A stretch of 64,000 bases of DNA, taken from JACKAQ01 sp965227145. Lineage in GTDB: Bacteria > Calditrichota > Calditrichia > RBG-13-44-9 > J075. The stretch lies in assembly GCA_965227145.1 (NCBI GenBank), contig OZ245730.1:1736001-1800000 (forward strand). The letters run 5' to 3'. The notes below the pieces were generated by a model. It saw nothing but the letters and a program-made list of their open reading frames with translations, did not search any database and was not told the DNA's origin. Both the position numbers and the translations under genes were made by a program. Position 1 is the stretch's first letter. Every line of letters begins with the position of its first letter. This document shows positions 35,435 to 43,304 of the stretch, piece after piece.

Positions 35435-38038
35435 TCACGGAATGCCGGTAACATACTTCGACAACAGCGTTTTGAACTGCGGATTGTTGTGCAACGGTTT
35501 CCAACCCGGTTCGATCAATAATTTGTTCACCGAAAGGCGGGAAGGATTCTCCAGTAAAATGGAGATCAGCCGGGTTGCCATTACCGTATTGCCCGTTTTT
35601 ACGTTAATCCATGCCAGAATTTCCAGAATCAGCGCGCCGGTGATCGCATCGGTTTCAATGGGCAACAGCGCAACGGCTTTGTCTCCCGCCTGAATTGCCG
35701 CAGCTTTTTCACCCAATCCCGCGTAAGCGAGCCCCAATCCGGCGTGAAAAACCGCGGATTCCGGAAACCGTTCGGCATAATATGCGAAGCGGGTTTTGGC
35801 GGTGTCGTAATACGCCGTTGCCATCGCCGGATGTTGCATTAACGAGTAGGTTTCGGCTTTATCGAGATAGTAAAACAGGGAATCGTATTGCGTTGTTAAA
35901 TATTGCAGCGCGGTTTGGTAATTGCCGTCAATTTTTTCGAGATATGTCCACAGGTTGACCAGCTTTACGGGTGCAACAAATTCGGCGGCCTGCTCCACTG
36001 CCAATCGCGCCATCTGGGTATTGCCATCGCGACTGACACACAGCTCAACTTTGCCGGAATATGCTTTGTCGATGTCCGGTTCCAGCGCAATTGCGCGATT
36101 TAGGTAGCGTTCCGCATCGCTGTATCGGCGCATCAGGTTGAGCGTATTTCCCAAATCATACATAATATCATAATTGCGCGGGTTAAGGGTTGCGGCGCTT
36201 TCGAGCTGTTTTACGGCATTTTCCCATTCGCCCTGCCGGCGATAAATATAGCCCGTCGCGGCAATTGCCTCAACGTGGTTGGGATAGCGTTTTTGCACCG
36301 TTTCAAATTCGCGGAGTGCTTTTTTGTAATCGCGACTGCCCCAATAAAAATAGAATCCCTGCGCGAGATGGGTTTCCGCCAGATCGGGCGCCAGTTTCGC
36401 GGCTTTTTCCACCGATTGTTTGGCTTGCTCGATGTATTCGGTTTTGCCAAAATTCCAGGCCAGCCACATTTGCTCTTTGGCGAGCGCGGCAATTGCGACC
36501 GCAAAATCCGGATCGGCGGCAACCGCTTTTTCGAACATTTCTACCGCATTTTGGGCTTCGCCTAACAGCGCATCGCGTGCTGCAAAATCGTTGCCGCGTA
36601 AATAAAAATCGTATGCTTCCAGATTGTCCGTGGCTTGCCGGGCAATCGCCTGACGCTCCGGCGCGAGCAAGGTAATGTCCAGCGCTTTTGCCACATTTTC
36701 CGAGATGTCGGTTTGCAGTTGGAACACCTCGGTCATCTGTTCGTCGAATGTTTCCGACCAAATGTGTGTGTCATCCGAAACCCGGATGAGGTGTGGGGTA
36801 ATCCGCACCCGTTCGCTCGATTCGCCGGCATTTTCGCGCTGAACCGTGCCGTCGAGAATAAAATCTACACCCAATTCTTCGCCAATTTGCCGGGTGGTTT
36901 TCCCGCTGTCGCGATATTTGTTGGCGCTTTGCCGGGAAATGACGCCGATGCCGGCAATGCTGGCCAGCCGGGTTGTGATTGCGTTGGTAATGCCCGCCGC
37001 AAAATAATCGTTCTCCGGACTGCCATAATTTTCGAACGGCATGACCGCCAGCATTTTTCGCTGAACAGGATTTCGCGGCGATGGTTTTAGCCAAAACGTT
37101 ACAATAAAAATCGCAAAGAATATCACCCCCAACAGCGCCGCGGCAAAAACGATGTGGCGTTTCGGTTTTGGTGATTGGCTGGTTGAAAACGGAATTTCAG
37201 TGTTGATTTCCGGAGTAGGGGAGAGCGTTTTTTCTGTGGTGCCGTCGAGTTCGGTTGCCAAATCTTTGGTGCAGGAATAGCGGTTTTCGGGTGATTTTTC
37301 CAGACATTTGGAAATGACCGAAGCCAGGTTTTCCGGCACGTCATCGCGATAATCGGTGAGCGGCGGCGTCGGTTCGGACAGAATCGAATACATCAGCGCC
37401 TGGGCGTATTCATCACGGAATGGCAGTTCGCCGGTGAGCATTTCGAACATCACCACGCCCATCGCCCAAATATCCGCCCGGTGATCGACTTCCGCACTTT
37501 GTATCTGCTCCGGCGACATATACGCCAGCGTGCCGAGAATGCTGCCAGCTTGCGTAATTTCGTTGCTTCCGGGAATTTTTGCCAATCCGAAATCGAGGAT
37601 TTTCACCTGTCCCTCGCCGGTCAGCATGATGTTGGCGGATTTGATATCGCGATGAATAATATCTTTGGAATGCGCCGCTTGCAAGCCATCTGCAATTTGC
37701 CGGGAGATGTCGATCACCTGCTCAACCGGCAGTTGCGACTGGCTGATCAACGATTTCAGCTCCTGCCCGTCCACATATTCCATTACAATAAATATCTGCT
37801 GTTCAAATTCTTCGATGGTGTAAATGGTGGCAATATTGGCGTGATTTAACGCGGCAGCAGCTTTTGCTTCCCGTTTGAAACGTTCCCGCTGTTCATCGTC
37901 CGCTGCAACCGTTGTCGGTAAAAACTTGATGGCAACTTTCCGGTCCAGTTTTACATCTTCGGCAAGATACAGTACGCCCATGCCGCCCTGGCCCAGTTTT
38001 TGGACAATTTTGTAATGCAAAATGGTTTTGCCGATCAT
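35435..38038 (-). CDS. serine/threonine kinase with TolB-like and TPR domains
   Basis: 867 aa from the ATG at 38038 (a GTG at 38047 is an alternative). The kinase domain (8-265) has the glycine loop KLGQGGMGVLYLA, Lys38 in VAIKFL, Asp131 in HRDIKSANIM and Asp149 in DFGLA, so it should be active. A single TM helix (about 297-320) separates it from a periplasmic TolB-like/FlgO-like domain (about 335-460, MLAVMPFENYGSPENDYFAAGI) and a TPR array (about 480-820). The organisation is common in Myxococcota and related groups. It stands 259 bp upstream of the lipoprotein-NlpC-metacaspase cluster on the same strand and divergent from the VHL-caspase gene, so it may regulate either. Confidence 0.92.
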   Translation of the reverse strand: MIGKTILHYKIVQKLGQGGMGVLYLAEDVKLDRKVAIKFLPTTVAADDEQRERFKREAKAAAALNHANIATIYTIEEFEQQIFIVMEYVDGQELKSLISQSQLPVEQVIDISRQIADGLQAAHSKDIIHRDIKSANIMLTGEGQVKILDFGLAKIPGSNEITQAGSILGTLAYMSPEQIQSAEVDHRADIWAMGVVMFEMLTGELPFRDEYAQALMYSILSEPTPPLTDYRDDVPENLASVISKCLEKSPENRYSCTKDLATELDGTTEKTLSPTPEINTEIPFSTSQSPKPKRHIVFAAALLGVIFFAIFIVTFWLKPSPRNPVQRKMLAVMPFENYGSPENDYFAAGITNAITTRLASIAGIGVISRQSANKYRDSGKTTRQIGEELGVDFILDGTVQRENAGESSERVRITPHLIRVSDDTHIWSETFDEQMTEVFQLQTDISENVAKALDITLLAPERQAIARQATDNLEAYDFYLRGNDFAARDALLGEAQNAVEMFEKAVAADPDFAVAIAALAKEQMWLAWNFGKTEYIEQAKQSVEKAAKLAPDLAETHLAQGFYFYWGSRDYKKALREFETVQKRYPNHVEAIAATGYIYRRQGEWENAVKQLESAATLNPRNYDIMYDLGNTLNLMRRYSDAERYLNRAIALEPDIDKAYSGKVELCVSRDGNTQMARLAVEQAAEFVAPVKLVNLWTYLEKIDGNYQTALQYLTTQYDSLFYYLDKAETYSLMQHPAMATAYYDTAKTRFAYYAERFPESAVFHAGLGLAYAGLGEKAAAIQAGDKAVALLPIETDAITGALILEILAWINVKTGNTVMATRLISILLENPSRLSVNKLLIEPGWKPLHNNPQFKTLLSKYVTGIP

Positions 38039-38327
38039 CCCTAACACTCAAAATAATGCGCAGAAAAAGTCAATTCATGATTATCCGATAGCCCCAAAAA
38101 ATAACCAAATTGTTTGAGTTAAACAAAAAAATCTTGAAATCTGCTAAAAATGTGCTATCCAAATATTGCATCGCACAAAAATTATGGGTAAACTTAATCA
38201 TCAAAATTACATAATCACCAATTTTGCGGTTTACGCACGAAATATAGTTGCCCGGTTCTGCTTCACTTTTTTCTCAACTCGTTTTTCACCGAAAATTTGT
38301 TTTAAAATGATACATCAGAGGTAAGCT

Positions 38328-39842
38328 ATGTCAGGTTTAAAAAGGTTCGACAGTAAATGTTTGATCAACATATTTATAGTGTTAACCCTATTTCAAGGCA
38401 GTGCGCTGTTGGCACAGGATGGTGCCGTTGTAGCACACTTTTTGAACCGATCATCGAATATTCTGGACTATTATTGGGTGGATGAAAACGGTGATGAGCA
38501 TAAATATGGCACCGTAAATCTTGGTGGATACATTGATCAGGAAACATATCCGGGACATCGGTGGCGATTCAAATCCGGTAATCAAATAATGGGTGAATAC
38601 ACCACCGGTTCAGAAAAAGAACCGATGTTCATGATCACTAATCCGGATGCCAAACTGCTCGAATTCGAAGATTACACCGCCACATACAATGCCGACGTAA
38701 TGACTAAAATTCCTTACGGATTTGTAACGGAATATCGTCCGCAAACGTTTTGGAGCAACACCGAAGTTTACGATTTGACCACTGCGGAATCGGCAACCAT
38801 CGAATTTTATGTGATGTGCGCGGACACCGCACAGGAAGTTCTCGTTGCGCTATCGCAAACCCGCATGCCGTATGGCAATCCCGAAGCAGATGCGCTGACA
38901 TTGCGTTTCCGCCCGGAAAATCTGGATATCTGGTTACGCACAAAATTTTATGAAAACTGGCCGGATTACGAATTGCTGGAAGCGGATGAGGTTTCCGTCG
39001 GTACCAATTTCTGGCAAAAATACCGGATCGATATCAGCAAAACCGAAATCAAAGTTGCAATCGACGGTAAGTATCTGTTAAGAGCAGACTTAACGAATGT
39101 AGATTTCCCGCATAAAGGCTATTTCGGTTTCGATATTTTTGGAAATCCAAATTACGAACATACCAGCATCGGCTATATGGGTGTGCTGATCGAGCATCAT
39201 GGAAAAGCACAGCCCATTGCTGCACAGCCGGTTGTTACCCAGCAGCCGGTGCCGGAAGAACAGCCAGCAACAACATCGACCGGCACGCGCGGCGCGGAAG
39301 TGCTCACTGCAACGCTGCCTAACGCAACGCTGGATAAACCCGGAAAATATTACGCCATCGTTATCGCCGTGCAGGATTATGACGATGGTGGACCGAACGA
39401 TCTCGATTATCCGATTCAGGATGCCCAACGGGTCATCAACACGCTGACGCAATTTTACACGTTTGATATGGAAAATATTACTTTTCTGCAAAATCCCAAA
39501 AAAGACCAGATTACCGACGTGTTTGACCGGCATCTCGATAAAATTACCGAAAACGATAACCTGCTGATTTTTTACGCCGGTCACGGATTTTGGGATGAGC
39601 GGATGAATCAGGGCTTTTGGCTGCCCGCAGATGCCGAAAAAAACAGGCGATCGCGCTGGCTGTCCAACGGCACAATTCGCGATTACATCAACGGGATTCG
39701 CACCCGCCACACGCTGCTGGTGACGGATGCATGTTTTAGCGGCGGAATTTTCAAAACCCGCGCTGCGTTCAACGATGCGGATCGTTCAACCAACGAATTG
39801 TATAAATTGCCCAGCCGCAAAGCCCCACTGCCATTAAGTTAA
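38328..39842 (+). CDS. secreted VHL-beta/caspase protein, truncated by IS
   Basis: 504 aa as it stands, with an AGAGG site before the ATG. Signal peptide to about residue 30. Residues 33-92 resemble the von Hippel-Lindau beta domain: FLNRSSNILDYYWVDENG, then a Tyr/Gly segment and YPGHRWRF, the same order as NRS...W...GH.W.F in pVHL. Residues about 105-300 look like a LamG/concanavalin jelly roll, and 340-504 a C14 caspase with His419 in FYAGHGFWDE and Cys469 in VTDACFSGGIF. The final PLPLS comes from the IS4-family element at 39826. Without the insert the protein would be 574 aa and include the C-terminal part found at 41274-41511. Catalytic residues are kept, so a truncated product may still fold. 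Confidence 0.88.
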   Translation: MSGLKRFDSKCLINIFIVLTLFQGSALLAQDGAVVAHFLNRSSNILDYYWVDENGDEHKYGTVNLGGYIDQETYPGHRWRFKSGNQIMGEYTTGSEKEPMFMITNPDAKLLEFEDYTATYNADVMTKIPYGFVTEYRPQTFWSNTEVYDLTTAESATIEFYVMCADTAQEVLVALSQTRMPYGNPEADALTLRFRPENLDIWLRTKFYENWPDYELLEADEVSVGTNFWQKYRIDISKTEIKVAIDGKYLLRADLTNVDFPHKGYFGFDIFGNPNYEHTSIGYMGVLIEHHGKAQPIAAQPVVTQQPVPEEQPATTSTGTRGAEVLTATLPNATLDKPGKYYAIVIAVQDYDDGGPNDLDYPIQDAQRVINTLTQFYTFDMENITFLQNPKKDQITDVFDRHLDKITENDNLLIFYAGHGFWDERMNQGFWLPADAEKNRRSRWLSNGTIRDYINGIRTRHTLLVTDACFSGGIFKTRAAFNDADRSTNELYKLPSRKAPLPLS

Positions 39843-41273
39843 TGGTGGAAATTTAAGGTCGTTGTAATTTGTTTTTACGTGAGTTAGATTCATAAATTTC
39901 TCATAAAAGTTGGAGTTATGATGTCAAAAAAACAGCGATCATTAAAATGATTCGATCTCGTATTAAATCCAAATTGTTTAAAGAGCGGCATCGCCAGAGT
40001 TCGAAACATTTTACTCGGGAGCGTAAATTGCCTTTTAGAGTTTTATTATTGCTCATTGCTCAAAAAAGCTTGAAATCGCTTCAGCTAGTATTGAATGAGT
40101 TTTCTCTTAAATTTGAAGATATTGCTTCAAAAGTGAGTAATTCTGCATTTACCCAGGCACGCCAAAAGTTATTGCATACAGCTTTTATCGAGCTATGCCG
40201 GGAAACGGTTATTGCGCCTTATTATGCCGATGGTGACTATCGCCGATGGCGTCAGTTTCGATTAGTTGCTGTCGATGGTTCAAGAATCATCTTACCCTAT
40301 TCAGAAGATATTGATAAAGCGTTTGGCAGTATTCAATATACCAACGGTAAAGACAAGACCGTTATCGGTAAACATGCTATGGCGATTGTTTCAGTCTTCT
40401 ACGATCTGTTAAATCATCTTCCTCTCGATAGTCTGCTTCAAGCGCATTCCCGTTATGAAGTGGATTTAGCCACCGAACAATTAACTTGCTTGCAAACCGA
40501 TGATCTCTTGATTTTTGATCGCGGCTATACCACCTATCAATTTTTAGCGACGCTTATCCAACAGAAGCGACAGTTCCTCGGTCGTTGTTCAACGGGCTCT
40601 CTGAAAGCATTTCAAGAGATGTTCAAAGCGAATGCACCTGATAGTAAAATCCTAACCCTTACGCCAAGTGATACCCGGCGTAAAGAGTTTTGTGCCTTAG
40701 GATTGCCATTAGCGATTCGTGTTCGCCTGCTTCGCGTGGTATTGAATACCGGTGAAGTAGAAGTATTGGTTACCACCCTCCTGGACGAGGAAGAATATTC
40801 TCACGACTTACTCAAAGAACTATACTATTTAAGATGGGGCATTGAAACTTTTTATGGCATCATTAAAGGGCGCTTAAACTTAGAGAACTTTAGTGGCAGA
40901 AGCGTTGAAGCCATTAAACAGGATTTCTATGCAACCATCTTTATTAGCGCTTTAGAATCCGTCATCACCGAGGATGCGCAGGAACAACTCGATAAAAAAA
41001 TCATCACTAATAATAATAAACATCCTCAACAAATCAATAAAGCAGTTTCCTTTAATGCAGTAAAAAATGAAGTGATCAACTTACTCTATACTCAGAAAAA
41101 CCCTGAGAAAATCCTGAATCGGTTAACCGAATTATTTACCACTAATCCGGTATGCGTGCGAAAACACCGGGAGGTTGATCGCAAAAGAACTACCGCTCAG
41201 CAGCTCTACAACCACAATAAACGCCTTAGAAAAATATGTTTTTAATACACTTACGCTTAACTTAATGGCAGTG
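39826..41273 (+). mobile_element. IS4-family insertion sequence
   Basis: 1448 bp with perfect 17-bp terminal inverted repeats, CACTGCCATTAAGTTAA at 39826-39842 and its complement at 41257-41273. The 11-bp target CCGCAAAGCCC is duplicated at 39815-39825 and 41274-41284. It carries one intact transposase. The complete ends and exact target duplication indicate a recent insertion. Confidence 0.96.
39947..41245 (+). CDS. IS4-family DDE transposase
   Basis: 432 aa filling the element. DDE residues are expected at VAVDGSRIILP (first Asp), LLIFDRGYTTYQF (second Asp with the DRGY motif) and LRWGIETFYGIIKGRL (Glu in the Y-(2)-R-(3)-E-(6)-K signature: YYLRWGIETFYGIIK), all present. Members cut at the inverted ends and duplicate 9-12 bp of target. 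The frame is intact, so the element may still move. It reads in the same direction as the caspase gene it interrupts. Confidence 0.95.
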   Translation: MIRSRIKSKLFKERHRQSSKHFTRERKLPFRVLLLLIAQKSLKSLQLVLNEFSLKFEDIASKVSNSAFTQARQKLLHTAFIELCRETVIAPYYADGDYRRWRQFRLVAVDGSRIILPYSEDIDKAFGSIQYTNGKDKTVIGKHAMAIVSVFYDLLNHLPLDSLLQAHSRYEVDLATEQLTCLQTDDLLIFDRGYTTYQFLATLIQQKRQFLGRCSTGSLKAFQEMFKANAPDSKILTLTPSDTRRKEFCALGLPLAIRVRLLRVVLNTGEVEVLVTTLLDEEEYSHDLLKELYYLRWGIETFYGIIKGRLNLENFSGRSVEAIKQDFYATIFISALESVITEDAQEQLDKKIITNNNKHPQQINKAVSFNAVKNEVINLLYTQKNPEKILNRLTELFTTNPVCVRKHREVDRKRTTAQQLYNHNKRLRKICF

Positions 41274-41511
41274 CCGCAAAGCCCTCACCAGCGGCACGCT
41301 GAAGGAAGTGCCGGACAAAAGTGTGTTTGTCAAATATTTGTTGAAAAAGCTGGAAGATAATACAGATAATTATCTGTCAAGCCAGGCGCTGTACACCCAG
41401 ATTCGCGGACCGGTGATAAACAACAGTCCCAACGCGCAAGTCCCTGTATTTGGTGTGATCCGCGAAACCGGCGACGAGGACGGGGAGTTCATTTTCGTTC
41501 GCCGAAAATAA
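41274..41511 (+). pseudogene. C-terminal remnant of IS-split caspase gene
   Basis: Directly after the second copy of CCGCAAAGCCC, the frame continues SRKALTSGTLKEVPDKSVFV and runs to FIFVRRK and a stop. Joined at the duplicated target to 38328-39825, it restores one frame of 574 codons, with the conserved caspase-family tail (LTSG, GEFIFVRR). It has no start of its own beyond internal GTG codons, so it is probably silent. Confidence 0.93.
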
Positions 41512-41665
41512 TAAATTGATGATTTTTTTGCCACGGAGACACAAGGTTCACTGAGTTTGCAGGAAGTTTGGAAACTGACAAACAATTTTAGTTCGATGTA
41601 TTAATCAATTATCAACGTTTCTCAACTGTTTTATTCTGTGGCAATTGATTGCAAAACAATAACCT

Positions 41666-43177
41666 ATGCGAAATTACCTTTCGTGGCTGGAAAAAATAGA
41701 CAGCCGCATCCTCATTTTTGCGTTGCTCATTTGCAACAACCTCGCTTTTCCGCTTTCCGGCGGGGAAGAGCAGTATTTGCAATATGCCAAACAGTGGTTT
41801 CAGCCGGAGTGGGTTCCCGGCTCGTTTACCCTCACCGAATTTGCCGGGCCGCGCCTGATTTTCCAGATTATCTGCGGATTTTTCCTCCAATTTATTTCAA
41901 TCGAATGGTTTGCGATGATTGCGCGAATCGCCGCGTTTGCGCTGTTTGCCTTTCCGCTGGCGCGATTGTTCCGGCAATTGAATCTCTCTAACGCCAATAT
42001 TTTCATCATTTTGCAAATTTTTCTGGTCACCGACCAAAGCCTGTTTGCCCGCGAATGGATGTTCCGCACCTTCGAGCCAAAAGTGTTGGCATATATTTGC
42101 CTCTTTTGGGGATTGACCGATTTTTTGGACAAAAAATACATCCATTGGGCGATCTGGCTGGTTGCGGCAAGCTATTTTCACGTTCTCGTTGGGGGCTGGT
42201 TTTTCGCAACCGGGATGATTTATCTGCTGCTGAACAATCGCGATTGGCGGCAGATTGCCAAACTGTCGGCGGTTTTTGTGCTGCTGTTGCTCCCGTTTAT
42301 TATTTATTTGGTGAACGGCGTTTTTCTCAATCAGCCGCAGGTTGGCAGCGCCTTAAATCTCAATTGGGTGTATGTTTATTACCGGTTGTCGCATCACCTC
42401 GGGATTTTCGATTCGTGGCAATTTTTTGCGGATAAACATTTGTCCGGCGTTCTGCTCAGCGCGATTTGGTTGGCGGTTTGCATCGTGTTGCTGCGCAAAT
42501 CACTACCGGATTTCTTGCGATTGCTGATCCATTTTATCATCATCATTTTGGCGATTAATTTGCTATTTGTCGGCGTTGCCGCGATGGACGCGTTTGCGTT
42601 CGCCAAAAGCGGTGGATTCGGGTTGAAATTTTATCCGTTTCGCCAAAGCACGCTGGCGATGTTCTTTTTATTTCTGCTCATCGGCGCACTGGCTGAACGG
42701 CTGTTTGCCGAAAAAAAGTGGTTCGCAACAGCAAAAATTGGTGTGTTAATTTTAGTTGCAGGATTATTCGTTTCGCAAACGCTGAGCATCGTAAAGCACA
42801 ATATTCGATATTATAGAGGCGATACTGCATATTCGGAAATGATCGATTTTGTTTGTGAAAATACAACATCCGGCGAACAATTTATTCTCATCGATTTGGG
42901 CAATTTCCAAAGCCCGCCGGAATACATGAGCTTTTCCCGCCGAACCGTTCGCGAAAATTTTGTGGTGTTTAAATTCGTGCCTGCCGGGACAGCAAAACTG
43001 GCGGAATGGTACGAACGCAATCAGGTGCTGGAAATCATCGCAAAAGACGAATCGCAGCTTGTCCCGCTGATGCAGCAATACGGGATCGATTATGTGATTG
43101 CCCCGCACGGCATCGAAGATTCGGCGTTAACTGGCGTTTTTCGAAATGAGAAATATTGGATGTACCGTGCACGATAA
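41666..43177 (+). CDS. polytopic membrane protein, DUF6798/GT-C-like
   Basis: 503 aa with about 9-10 hydrophobic helices in residues 15-375 and a soluble C-terminal part (about 390-503). The early loop LSGGEEQYLQYAKQWFQPEW with acidic residues recalls the first periplasmic loop of GT-C polyprenyl-linked glycosyltransferases, and FFATGMIYLLL, RQSTLAMFFLFLL and LPDFLRLLIHF are typical of that group. The C-terminal segment (EFVC-like: IDFVCENTTSGEQFILID) resembles the periplasmic tail of such proteins. Substrate unknown. It stands alone between the IS-split caspase and methylmalonyl-CoA mutase. Confidence 0.7.
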   Translation: MRNYLSWLEKIDSRILIFALLICNNLAFPLSGGEEQYLQYAKQWFQPEWVPGSFTLTEFAGPRLIFQIICGFFLQFISIEWFAMIARIAAFALFAFPLARLFRQLNLSNANIFIILQIFLVTDQSLFAREWMFRTFEPKVLAYICLFWGLTDFLDKKYIHWAIWLVAASYFHVLVGGWFFATGMIYLLLNNRDWRQIAKLSAVFVLLLLPFIIYLVNGVFLNQPQVGSALNLNWVYVYYRLSHHLGIFDSWQFFADKHLSGVLLSAIWLAVCIVLLRKSLPDFLRLLIHFIIIILAINLLFVGVAAMDAFAFAKSGGFGLKFYPFRQSTLAMFFLFLLIGALAERLFAEKKWFATAKIGVLILVAGLFVSQTLSIVKHNIRYYRGDTAYSEMIDFVCENTTSGEQFILIDLGNFQSPPEYMSFSRRTVRENFVVFKFVPAGTAKLAEWYERNQVLEIIAKDESQLVPLMQQYGIDYVIAPHGIEDSALTGVFRNEKYWMYRAR

Positions 43178-43304
43178 TATAGCCGGAGATTTCTGCCTGT
43201 GCAGGAATGACAATAAAATCGTGCAAAATTTCTGAATTTGCTGCTGAATAAATCCATTCAAATTCATATATTTCAACTTATCGAACAACAAAAACGGCGA
43301 AGCG

